In this document: positions 51,034 through 60,871 of the stretch, one piece after another | Numbering within the stretch: position 1 is the stretch's first letter | How the letters are laid out: every line of letters starts with the position of its first letter | From: Prevotella sp. UBA6994 | GTDB lineage: Bacteria; Bacteroidota; Bacteroidia; Bacteroidales; Bacteroidaceae | DNA: 64,000 nucleotides | Assembly: GCA_002449845.1 (NCBI GenBank) | Contig: DJXW01000031.1 | Coordinates: 15,463 to 79,462 of the forward strand | Direction: 5' to 3' | Translations under genes and position numbers: made by a program | Notes under the pieces: model-generated | Databases searched by the model: none | The model's input: the letters and a program-made list of their open reading frames with translations, nothing else | Told to the model about the DNA's origin: nothing

Positions 51034-53778
51034 ATGATGACTAAAAACAAATACTATACGAGATGGGTGGCATTGCTCTTTTCGGTCACTTGTGTGATGA
51101 TGCAAATCAAGGCACAGATAGAGACTGGCAATTCTATCCCCAAAGACTCTACCAACTGGCCCGTGTTGACAGGCTCTGCCGACAAGGTGACAGAGAAACG
51201 AATGAACAAGGGTCTTGTGACCAATGCCCTGCAAGCCATGAGTGGACAGACGGCGGGTGTGAACGTGTCATCTACCGGTGCTGACCGTATGGCAATGCTC
51301 AATGCCGTGCGCGTGCGTGGTACTACGTCTATCATCGGCGGTAATGACCCGTTGGTCATCATCGACGGAGTGTCATCAGACTTGGCAACGCTTTCCAATA
51401 TCTATCCAGCCGACATAGAGAGCTTCACCATCCTGAAAAACGCATCAGAGACGGCTTTGTACGGTTCGCGTGGTGCTTCTGGTGTGATTGAAGTGAAGAC
51501 CAAGAAAGGACACGGTGGCAAGTTCCATATCTCTTACGATGGTAACGTGGGCTTTCAGACGGTTTACAAGAATGTGAAGATGTTGCGCCGTGAAGGATAT
51601 ATCTCCACCGCTCAACGATTGGGCGTGTTTTACAACGACGGAGGATATGATACAGACTTTCCCAATGAGATTACCAGAACGGGATTCGTGCAAAGCCATC
51701 ACGTGGCATTGAGCGGAGGTTCGGACCAGTCGAACTACCGTGCATCATTGGCTTTCATCGATCATAACTCGGTAATCAGGGTGAATGACTACGAGAACTT
51801 GATGGCAAAGATTGACTTGACGCAAAAGGCTTTCGACGATAAGTTGATAGTGGACTTGGGTGCGTTCGTTTCATCGCAACTCAATAGTAGCATCTTCGAC
51901 GTACAAAAATTGTTTTACTCGGCAGCCACGCAAAACCCTACCTTCTTTTTCGACATAGATGCAAGAGGGCTATGGAAGAAAAATGACAATGCCTCGCAAA
52001 TCAATCCACCTGATGCCCTTTTGAATCAGAAGAACGATGAGCGCAGCTATAATTTCAGTACACACTTGGCACTGAACATCGACTTGGCTAAGATGATTCA
52101 TCTGAAAGGTTCTTCTCTCAATCTCCATCTGTTTGGCTCTTACACGTTCAATTCCACCGAGAATGCCAAGTTTACACCTACGTGGGTGGGAGACAACGGC
52201 AAGGCGTACCGTGGTGAGCGGAAGAATGAGAAATGGTTGGGCAACATGATGCTCGACTATGATAAGAAATGGGGAGCTCATCACTTGGAGGCAAGACTGC
52301 TGACCGAATACCAGAGAGACAAGAAAACGGGATTCTGGACAGAGGTGAAAGACTTTACCACCAATGATTTTGGTTACGATAACTTAGGCGCTGCCGCTAC
52401 CATTCCATACGGTGGGACGGGCAGCGACTTCGACAAACCGTGGTTGGCATCAGTGATGGGAAATGTGAGCTACAGTTTTGCCGATTATGCCAAGTTGACG
52501 TTTACGGCACGTGGCGATGCTTCGTCTATGGTGGACAAACATCATAGATGGGGATTGTTTCCTTCTGTATCTGGAGAGTGGAACGTGATGAAGACATTCC
52601 CCCAATTGGCAGACCATCACATCTCGTCGCTCAAGACACGATTGGGATATGGTGTGTCGGGTAACTTGGGAAGTATCAGCAGTTATTATTCGCTCCTGTT
52701 GCTCAGGCAAATAGGGACAGTGTTGGTAGATGGCTCTCCCACCGTGACGATGGGCTTAGTGCGCAATCACAACAGCGATTTGAAATGGGAGTCGCGAGCT
52801 ACGTTTAACGTAGGAGCGGAATTGGGATTTTTCGACAATCGCTTGGTGCTGACGGCAGAGTATTATTTCTCAAAGACACGAGACATGCTTTATTTCTACG
52901 ATGTACCTGTACCACCGTATGCCTTTGATAAGTTGCTGGCAAACCTTGGCACTATGTCGAACAAGGGTTTTGAGATGGGTGTGGGCATTACGCCAATCCG
53001 CCAAAAGGACATGGACCTGAACGTGAATGTCAATATTTCTTGGCAAAGGAATAAGTTGATTTCGCTGAGTGGCAATTTTAACGGCACCTTCATGACGGCT
53101 GCCAATATCACCAGCATCGGTCATTTGTATGGTGCAGGCTTACATGGTGGCAACAACAATATTGTTTACCAGATTGTAGGGCAACCCTTGGGCGTGTTCT
53201 ATCTTCCTCATTGCACAGGGCTTGTCAAGAACGAGGACGGTAGCTATTCGTATGGGATAGAGGACATTGACCATAATGGCAAAATCAACATCGAGGACGG
53301 TAGCGACCGATATGTGGCTGGTCAGGCTACTCCCAAGATGACGCTTGGCTCGAATATCTCGTTCAGGTACAAGGCTTTCGATATTTCCTTGCAGATGAAT
53401 GGTGCCTTTGGCCATAAGATTTACAACGGTACGGCATTGACATACATGAACATGAACAGCTTCCCCGATTACAACGTGATGAGGAACGCACCTGAGATGA
53501 ACATCAAGGACCAGACGGCTACCGACTATTGGTTGGAAAGGGGCGACTATCTTAATTTCGATTATCTCACGATAGGATGGAACGTGCCGGTGAAGTCGAA
53601 AAACATCAGTTCGCTACGCCTGTCGTGCTCTGTGAACAATTTGGCTACCATCACCTCGTATAGTGGCAATATGCCTATGATCAATAGTTATGTGGTGAAT
53701 AGCACGTTGGGTATTGACGATAAACGTAATTACCCAGCCTATCGCACCTATAGTTTCGCATTAAGCATAGCGTTTTAG
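51034..53778 (+). CDS. SusC/RagA-family TonB-dependent transporter
   Basis: 914 residues from the ATG at 51034 (signal peptide MMTKNKYYTRWVALLFSVTCV...). The plug domain begins almost at once: NALQAMSGQTAGVNV, VRVRGTTSIIGGNDPLVIIDG, IESFTILKNASETALYGSRGASGVIEV, all typical of SusC. The 22-strand barrel follows and ends in TYSFALSIAF with a terminal aromatic. The usual N-terminal carboxypeptidase-regulatory-like domain is missing, which makes the protein shorter than most SusC (about 1000 or more residues). It imports oligosaccharides or peptides with its SusD partner; the substrate cannot be read from the sequence, and no glycosidase is adjacent. Confidence 0.93.
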   Translation: MMTKNKYYTRWVALLFSVTCVMMQIKAQIETGNSIPKDSTNWPVLTGSADKVTEKRMNKGLVTNALQAMSGQTAGVNVSSTGADRMAMLNAVRVRGTTSIIGGNDPLVIIDGVSSDLATLSNIYPADIESFTILKNASETALYGSRGASGVIEVKTKKGHGGKFHISYDGNVGFQTVYKNVKMLRREGYISTAQRLGVFYNDGGYDTDFPNEITRTGFVQSHHVALSGGSDQSNYRASLAFIDHNSVIRVNDYENLMAKIDLTQKAFDDKLIVDLGAFVSSQLNSSIFDVQKLFYSAATQNPTFFFDIDARGLWKKNDNASQINPPDALLNQKNDERSYNFSTHLALNIDLAKMIHLKGSSLNLHLFGSYTFNSTENAKFTPTWVGDNGKAYRGERKNEKWLGNMMLDYDKKWGAHHLEARLLTEYQRDKKTGFWTEVKDFTTNDFGYDNLGAAATIPYGGTGSDFDKPWLASVMGNVSYSFADYAKLTFTARGDASSMVDKHHRWGLFPSVSGEWNVMKTFPQLADHHISSLKTRLGYGVSGNLGSISSYYSLLLLRQIGTVLVDGSPTVTMGLVRNHNSDLKWESRATFNVGAELGFFDNRLVLTAEYYFSKTRDMLYFYDVPVPPYAFDKLLANLGTMSNKGFEMGVGITPIRQKDMDLNVNVNISWQRNKLISLSGNFNGTFMTAANITSIGHLYGAGLHGGNNNIVYQIVGQPLGVFYLPHCTGLVKNEDGSYSYGIEDIDHNGKINIEDGSDRYVAGQATPKMTLGSNISFRYKAFDISLQMNGAFGHKIYNGTALTYMNMNSFPDYNVMRNAPEMNIKDQTATDYWLERGDYLNFDYLTIGWNVPVKSKNISSLRLSCSVNNLATITSYSGNMPMINSYVVNSTLGIDDKRNYPAYRTYSFALSIAF

Positions 53779-53890
53779 GATGGAGGAAGTGTGATGGAGG
53801 AATTAGGAAGTGATATGATGTATGAATTAGGAATTATGAAGGAGGACGTGATATGATGGAGGAATTAGGAATTGTGAAGGAGAAAGTAAT
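53779..53890. repeat. Degenerate direct repeats between susC-like and susD-like genes
   Basis: GATGGAGGAATTAGGAA-type units begin near 53779, 53793, 53817 and 53855, joined by GTGATAT. The repeats run into the first codons of the SusD frame and make its start uncertain. Purine-rich GGAGG occurs several times. Confidence 0.6.
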
Positions 53891-55598
53891 GCATAATCAA
53901 AATGTTGGAAGTGGTGAAGGATGTAAAACTCAAGGGAGTGTTTCCTTCATCCTTCGTAACTTTATACTCGCTGCTAAGCGACACTTCGGCATTCTGCCAT
54001 TATCCATCGTACTTCTTTTCACCCTCTCTTCTTGCAGCGATGAAGATCCGCACGATTATTTGGAGGAAAAGGAGGCGTATGCAGATGCCAAAAGCCTTTA
54101 TGTCAATACGGTTGCCACATTATATAATTATATAGGAGGCAAGGATGACTCGCAAGGATTGCAGGGTACGGCTCGTGGAGTGTGGGACTATAACACGTTT
54201 ACCACTGATGAGGCAATCTCACCTACACGCGGAGGCGACTGGTACGATGGCGGATATTGGCAAAACCTCTACTTGCATCAGTGGACAGAGGATGATAATG
54301 AACTCTACGACATGTGGAAATACTTGTATAAGGTGGTAATACTTTGCAATGGGTCGTTGGCAACTCTTGATGCTCATGATGATCTCTTGTCGGCGGAAGA
54401 ACTGGAAGCATATCAGGCTGAGGTGAGGGCGATACGAGCCATGTATTACTATTACTTGATGGATCTCTTTGGCAGAGTTCCTCTCGTGGTGAAGAATGGT
54501 GTAACCGTGAATGACGTGAAGCAAGCCAACAGAAGTGAGACTTTCTGGTTTGTTGTCAAGGAGTTGCAGGAGGTTGCACCCTTGCTGGTAGACGCACATA
54601 GTAACCAAGAGGGCAAGTATTATGGTCGTGTTACACGTCCCGTTGCTTATTTCTTGTTGGCTAAGTTGGCTCTAAATGCCAATATATATACCGATGACAA
54701 TTGGACAGATAACATTTTCTTGGATGGTAAGGACATTGACTTCCCTATAGGGGATGTTCACATGAATGCTTACGATGCTACCGTGGTTTATTGCAACCTA
54801 TTAGATGCATGTGGTTACCGACTGGCTGATAATTATGCCGACAACTTTGTAGTGACCAATGAAAACTCACCAGAGAATATCTTCGTGATTCCAATCGACA
54901 GGTTTTTGTACACGAATGTGTTTGAGAACATTGCTCGTTCGTGCCATTACAGTCATGGTGGTGCGCTCGGTCTCAATGCCTCTAACGGACCGTCTGCCAC
55001 GTTGACTACCGTGAATACGTTCTATTATGGTTCTAATTTCTTAGACAAGCGATATGCAATCAATTTCTATAGTGATACTGTTCGCGTGAAGGGCGAACTC
55101 ATTGTCTTGGATGATGGCAAGCCTTTGGTGTATATGCCTTTGGCTATCAAGCTCGATGTTACGGGTTCGCCGTATGAGAAGACGGCAGGTGCACGTATGG
55201 CAAAATATGAGGTGGATAATACCAAGTTGGATAAAAACGACATCGTACTCTTCCGTTATGGTGATGCGTTATTGATGGAGGCTGAGGCTCTTTTCCGAAA
55301 TGGGAAGAGTGGAGTTCGTGCCCTCAACGACATACGTAGAAGAGCTGGAATGCCAGAAGTTGCCGAGATGTTTGAAGATACGAAAGAGTATCTTCCTTTC
55401 CTTCTTAGCGAACGCTTGCGCGAATTGGTGTGGGAAGGTTGGAGGCGACAAGACCTCATCCGCTTCGGACAGTTCCATGAGGGGTACGACATGCGGCCAA
55501 AACTGCCAAATGAAGATACTCGCTACACGACAGTATTCCCCATTCCACAAGCAGCACTTGAGTTGAACCACAATCTCACGCAGAATCCAGGGTATTGA
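53889..55598 (+). CDS. SusD/RagB-family outer-membrane lipoprotein
   Basis: About 569 residues from the ATG at 53889; 53853 is an alternative start inside the repeat region. The lipobox is LLFTLSSCSDED (Cys about 49), unusually far from the start, so the true start may be later or non-standard. SusD features: QWTEDDNELYDMWKYLYKVVILCN, EVRAIRAMYYYYLMDLFGRVPLV (TPR helices), and the C-terminal LNDIRRRAGMP and LSERLRELVWEGWRRQDLIRFGQF. Works as the lid of the SusC channel, capturing glycan at the cell surface. Partner of the SusC gene 110 bp upstream. Confidence 0.93.
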   Translation: MHNQNVGSGEGCKTQGSVSFILRNFILAAKRHFGILPLSIVLLFTLSSCSDEDPHDYLEEKEAYADAKSLYVNTVATLYNYIGGKDDSQGLQGTARGVWDYNTFTTDEAISPTRGGDWYDGGYWQNLYLHQWTEDDNELYDMWKYLYKVVILCNGSLATLDAHDDLLSAEELEAYQAEVRAIRAMYYYYLMDLFGRVPLVVKNGVTVNDVKQANRSETFWFVVKELQEVAPLLVDAHSNQEGKYYGRVTRPVAYFLLAKLALNANIYTDDNWTDNIFLDGKDIDFPIGDVHMNAYDATVVYCNLLDACGYRLADNYADNFVVTNENSPENIFVIPIDRFLYTNVFENIARSCHYSHGGALGLNASNGPSATLTTVNTFYYGSNFLDKRYAINFYSDTVRVKGELIVLDDGKPLVYMPLAIKLDVTGSPYEKTAGARMAKYEVDNTKLDKNDIVLFRYGDALLMEAEALFRNGKSGVRALNDIRRRAGMPEVAEMFEDTKEYLPFLLSERLRELVWEGWRRQDLIRFGQFHEGYDMRPKLPNEDTRYTTVFPIPQAALELNHNLTQNPGY

Positions 55599-55626
55599 TG
55601 AAGGAGAGAAATTTCTTCGTCAAAAT

Positions 55627-55657
55627 TTGTATGTTATAGATAAAATATGTATTTTTG
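55627..55657 (+). promoter_or_regulatory. Promoter upstream of a long leader or small RNA
   Basis: TTG (55627-55629), a 20-nt spacer, TATTTTTG (55650-55657). It starts transcription near 55664, about 375 nt before the first codon of the BspA-like gene. Confidence 0.6.
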
Positions 55658-55950
55658 TGCAATAAATTTTAAAATACTTGAAATATGATATAACCAAAAA
55701 ACATGAACCAGTATAGGCAATAAGATGTTGCTGTAACTGAAAACGATAATTGAAAGAAGCGAAACTTCTTTGTGCATTGTTCTACCATCTACGAATCCGC
55801 CAAATTCGATACTCAGAAGAAATGCATGACAGAAGTCTCGTCCTTTATGGGACGTAGACTGTCTGATGCTTATCTGGGTGAAGGTACTTGGCGGTCCTGT
55901 AGATGGGTAAGCAGACAACCCTAATGATAGTCTGCGTCTCTCTTTTTTTT
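55658..55950 (+). ncRNA. Structured leader or small RNA of unknown type, ending in an intrinsic terminator
   Basis: Between the promoter above and the next gene lies a 290-nt stretch with several hairpins: AAAGAAGCGAAACTTCTTT near 55755; AGTCTCGTCC...GGACGTAGACT near 55833-55862; and GCAGAC (55911-55916) with GTCTGC (55930-55935) followed by GTCTCTCTTTTTTTT. The last is a terminator. No convincing frame is present. It could be an independent small RNA or an attenuated leader that controls the surface-protein operon. It does not match the RNase P, tmRNA, SRP or riboswitch cores I know; 6S RNA was considered and not supported. Confidence 0.45.
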
Positions 55951-56037
55951 ATCTACAAACGCCAAGATTTTTTATTTTTAGTTGACGAGTTAACATGATA
56001 ATGAGTTGACGATTTATTCACCCTAAAAACAATTTTT

Positions 56038-59000
56038 ATGAAAAAGCTAAAACTTCTGCTTACACTTATTGCCGTAAGCATTGGCTCATGGCAAGGATCA
56101 TGGGCAAGAACCGCTCCTTCTCTTCCAACAACGAAAACATTGGAAAGCGGAAAAGTGTATTATCTTTATAATGTAGGAAGCGACAGGTTCCTTACATACG
56201 ATCGAACAAATGGTGGTAGTTGCCCTTGGGCAAGAACAGACATGGGTAGTGCTGTCAAAATCTCTGTGGTTAATGGTACGCAGTATTCCTTATATTTCGT
56301 TGATGCAAAACGTTATGTGTTAAGTTATGGTAGTGGCGATTATCTATATGCGTATGAAAGTAGTAGCCAACCCACCTCTGAAAGTTATCGTTTTACCATC
56401 AAGGAGATTTCTGGAGGATATACCATTCAACGAGTTTATCAAAGTAACCAAAATGAGTATATTGGTTATGATGGTCGTAATACTAACTTGATTTATAATA
56501 ATCTCACTGATGGAAATATCGTTTGGCAATTGATGGACGAAACGGAAACTGCTCGTTTTATAGCCAAACGCAACCTTTATCGAGCCTTGGAATCGGCAGA
56601 GGGATATTACACGGGGAAAAATATGAGGACATTTATAATAACGCGTCAAGTAGTAATGCTGCTTTGCAAGAGGCAGCTGATATGCTAAATGAGGCAGTGA
56701 AAGCCAGTGGTACGGTACAATTGCCAGAGTGGTCAGATTATAGGATTATGTTTGAATTGAAGGATAAATGGAACTATTCTTCTTATGGATTTAGCACAGG
56801 ATATATTGGTGTAGGAAAAAGTATGTTGTTGACGGCAATTGTAGATGTAAATGATAATGCTACAATGGCATTTAACTATTATGAAGAAAATAAATCCGAA
56901 AGCTACAATGATCAGATGGAAGTTTATCTTGATGGTGACTTACAATATGTTGTCAATCGATATGAATATAATGATCAAAGGTATTTCGTTGAGATGGAAC
57001 CTGGAGTCCATGAAATAACATGGAAATATAAAGTTGATGGAGATGAGAATATATTGAATATAGGACATATTTATAATATCGGTATCTGCAAAACCCCTAC
57101 GATGTATGTTAGTTTGAAAGAACCAGGAAGCTTGGGTACTGAAGTGTTGAAAAACACGGAGCATATAAAGAATGTACGTAAGTTGGTGGTAAGAGGTGAA
57201 ATGAATGATGATGACTGGGATCGCATTGTGATGATGACGAGCTTGTTCTCTCTCGACCTCACGGATGCTATAGCAGCTGAGGTTCCAGATGAAAAGTTAA
57301 GCAAATATTATAACTCAAGCCTATCATTCCTACATGAGGTCAAATTACCAAAGACACTGAAGAGGATTGGTAAATATGTATTCTACGGTACATATTTAGA
57401 TGCCATCTCTTTCCCCGATGAGTTGGAGACTATTGATGCTTATGCATTTTGTGGTACTCGAATCAAGGAGGCCATCTTACCAGAGTCTGTGACGATGATA
57501 GGGAAATCCGCCTTCTCTGCCAACCAATCTTTGGAGACAGTTTCTTACCCAGCAGCTGCACAGACTGTACCAGATTATTGTTTTAGCGGATGTAAAGTTC
57601 TTCAACCATTTGATTTGCCAGAGGGAATCGCTTCTATTGGTTGTCAAGCGTTTTATCAATGTTATTCATTTGATACATCCATTCCATCAACGGTAAGTAA
57701 CATAGGCTATGAGGCTTTTCAAAATAGTGGAATAACAAATGTTGTTGTCAATGAGAGTACAACTATTGATAATTACGCATTCAATAATTGTATAAATCTA
57801 ACCTTTGTGGAATTACCAACTACCATGTATGATGTGCCGTATTCCATGCTGTCATATTGTAGCAATCTTCGGGATGTGTATTTGAAATCACCCACGGTGG
57901 CAAAGCCTAATTCCGTATTCTATAATAATACAATGCCAAACATTACACTCCATGTACCTGATTATTTGGTGAACGCCTATAAGCAAGACGACTATTGGTA
58001 TAATTGTAACATAGAGGGATTCAATACCGCCGAAGTACATGACTGGCAGGTATTGCAACTGCTGAAGATGGGAGCTGGGGAACGATTCCAAGGTTCTCCC
58101 AATGTTCATATAAGTGAGCAAGGTAGTTGGACATTGAGCGGTGATGATGCCATGACTCTCAACGACTTCTCTACGGTACGTAATGGAAATTCACTTTCTA
58201 CTTCAACTCTGTTGTTGAGTACTTGTGACAATATTCGCATCTTAGGCAACTACGTACATAAGTATTATACGGAAAGTAACATGTGGTATTTTGTCACCTT
58301 GCCATTCGACACGAAAGTAGGAGATATAGAGAGTACTGCCAGCTTTGCCGTGCGCTATTATGATGGTGCTAATCGTGCCAAGAATGGTACGGGTGGTAAC
58401 TGGAAGAACTATTCCAAGGATGACATCATTCCTGCTGGTACAGGATTTATTTTCCAAACCAGTAAATCTGTTTGGTCATCATTTAAGGCTCAGAACAACG
58501 ATTCTAAACAGTTTGTGTTTGCCAATAAGGAGTTTGTGAAGTCGCTTATCACCAATAAATCTGACGTGACTGCAAACAAAGGGTGGAACCTTGTAGGCAA
58601 TCCTTGGCTCACCTATTATAATATACATAAGCTCAATTTTGCCGCTCCTATTACCGTATGGAATGTAAGCAACCAAAATTATTCCGCTTATTCTATTATC
58701 GATGATGATTATGCCATAGAGCCTCTGCAAGCTTTCTTCGTGCAATGTCCTGACGAAATCAATTCTATTTCATTCCCCATTGACGGACGACAGCTGACCT
58801 CAACAATAGAAAGCCAGAATGCTGTGCGCCGTAGAAACATACAGTCAGAACGTAAGTTGGTAGACATAGAGTTGTCTAATGGAGAGATGAGCGACAAAAC
58901 TCGTTTCGTGCTCAACGAACATGCGTCTGTAAACTATGAAACCAATTGCGATGCTAGCAAGTTCTTCTCCATGAGTGCAGAGGTTCCACAGATTTATACT

Positions 59001-59378
59001 GTTTACGAGGGTGTGGAATATGCCATCAATGAACGCCCGATGGCAGAAGGTGTGTTGACCTTAGGCGTAAAGATTCCTGCCGATGGCACATACACCATTA
59101 AAGCTATTCGTAATCAAGTGGGCGACGTGATTTTGCTTGACAAGGAGACGGGCGTGCAAACTCTTCTCAACAATGGCGAATATACGTTCAGTGCCAATGC
59201 TGGTCAGACGGAAGACCGTTTTGAGATTCGTTTCTCAAGCATCATTGCTGACTCCATCAACAAGGTGGAAGGTGAGCAAACAAACGAAACAGACTATTTC
59301 AACCTGAATGGTCAGCGTGTGTTGAACCCAACCAAGGGTGTGTATGTGGTGAAAGGCAAGAAAGTGATCATTAAATAA
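56038..59378 (+). pseudogene. BspA-like leucine-rich-repeat surface protein, split by a 1-nt frameshift
   Basis: The ATG at 56038 opens a signal peptide (MKKLKLLLTLIAVSIGSWQGSWA) and a domain with GKVYYLYNVGSDRFLTYDRTN. The frame is lost near 56617-56622 (GGGG AAAAA T) and continues in the next frame as YEDIYNNASSSNAALQ to 59378; one A appears to be missing from an A6 run (TGK-K-YED). The joined product would be about 1110 residues. Residues about 390-640 hold BspA-type LRR_5 repeats (LPKTLKRIGKYVFYGTYL, LPESVTMIGKSAFSAN), then a beta-rich region. The C-terminus FNLNGQRVLNPTKGVYVVKGKKV is a type IX secretion-type sorting signal. As read here it gives only a 216-residue fragment; ribosomal slippage, phase variation or a sequencing error are the alternatives. 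Confidence 0.8.
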
Positions 59379-59390
59379 TTGCCATTGCCT

Positions 59391-60866
59391 ATGAAACGAA
59401 TCAGGTATTTGTCTCTGCTGATGCTGTTATTGTGCAGCATCAGCACATGGGGGCAAAATGAGTTTAACCCCACTGACCCACCAGAGCCAGGCTTGCCTCC
59501 TATGAAATTGGAGATACAGGTTGTGCCTTCTGATGCTGGTAGCGTGTCGGGTGCAGGTAGGTAAGTGGCTGGTACGAAGGTGAACCTGCGTGCTTATACC
59601 AATACGGGGTTTGTATTTGAGAAATGGACAACTGCGTCTGGAGAACTTGTATCTACTTCTTCGTCCTTCACTTTTACGAAGGGGGAGGGACATGAGAAAT
59701 TGATTGCCAATTACGTGTTTGCGCCAGATGCTCCTGTTGAACCAGCCGATCCCGCTACTATTATGTACTACCAACTGACTCTCAACGCTACGGAAGGTGG
59801 TTCGGTGAGTGGTGGTGGTCGTTATCTTGCAGGTAAGGAGATTACGTTGAGTGCATATTGCAACGATAAGTTTGATTTTGACGGATGGTATGACAGTGAT
59901 GGGGGATTGCTCTCCAAGAGCACATCTTACAAATATACCACTACTGACAAGCATCGTACCTTGACAGGGCGTTTCGTGTTTAATCCCGACAGTCCTAAGG
60001 AACCGAGTGAGCCAACCTTGAAGCCCAAACACAACATCAATGTAGTGGCAAATGAAGGTGGTTCGGTGAACATCAGTCAAACACGTTTGCAAGAGGGCGA
60101 GAGCGTGACACTTCGTGCCTATTATAACACGGGATATGTGTTCGACGGCTGGTATCTGAATGGTGAACTATATACGAAATTGCAAGAATTCTCATATACG
60201 GTAAGCAATCAGAGCGTTCAGAACTTCGAGGCACGATTCTTGTTTGACCCAGATAGCCCGAATGAACCCAATATGCCTACCAGTACCAATCATGCTTTCT
60301 TCCTGATGAACAAGGTGACGGTACCAGGGGCGATGGTGAAATATCCCATCTATTTGTCCAATGTACGTACTATTGGGGATATGACATTCCAATTGACGTT
60401 CCCAGAGGAACTGAAACCCGACTTGACATCTGTAGAGATGTCGGGTAAGGCAGAGAGATATAGTGTCTCTTGCAGTGCCGTGGATGATACCACTTACGTA
60501 TTCTCGCTCATTGGTGGACAAGTGCCAGCGGGTAATGCAGCGGTGCTTGTATTTACCGTGCCTGTGCCGGAAAAGACATCAACGGGCAAAAATTATCAAA
60601 TCAAAATCAACCAAGTGTCATTAACAGAGGAAGATGGTTCTACTATCACTGCATCTACACGCAATGGTAGGATTTCAGTATATAAACTGGGAGATACCAA
60701 TGGGGATGATGAAGTTAACTCTGCTGATGTATTAAACATCGTAACGGTGGCTTTGCAAAAGCCAACTGAAATATTCATTGAAGAGGTGTCAGATATGAAT
60801 GATGATGAAGAGTTTTCTTCTGCTGATGTACTTGGCATTGTGAACATCGCATTAAATGAAGAATAA
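59391..60866 (+). pseudogene. Secreted InlB-repeat/cohesin-like/dockerin-like protein interrupted by a stop codon
   Basis: The ATG at 59391 starts a signal peptide (MKRIRYLSLLMLLLCSISTWG). The frame meets TAA at 59562-59564 in GSVSGAGR*VAGTKV, where the next repeat reads GSVSGGGRYLAGKE, so a Tyr codon became a stop by one base. Beyond it the same frame runs to 60866. The product has three InlB-type (divergent B-repeat/Flg_new_2) units (FDGWYDSDG, FDGWYLNGE), a cohesin-like beta sandwich (VPGAMVKYPIYLSN...MTFQLTFPEEL), and a C-terminal dockerin-like pair GDTNGDDEVNSADVLNIV and DMNDDEEFSSADVLGIV with Ca-binding spacing. 12 nt after the previous gene. Confidence 0.78.
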
Positions 60867-60871
60867 AAAAA

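Noticed and set aside
55658..55950. 6S RNA, tmRNA or RNase P RNA
   Set aside because: No tag-encoding frame, no RNase P core, and the ends do not pair into the long 6S-like hairpin by eye.
56610..56625. Programmed minus-1 frameshift at GGGGAAAAAT
   Set aside because: In the zero frame the codons are ACG GGG AAA AAT, which does not give an X XXY YYZ slippery heptamer that re-pairs after a minus-1 slip. A missing A is simpler.
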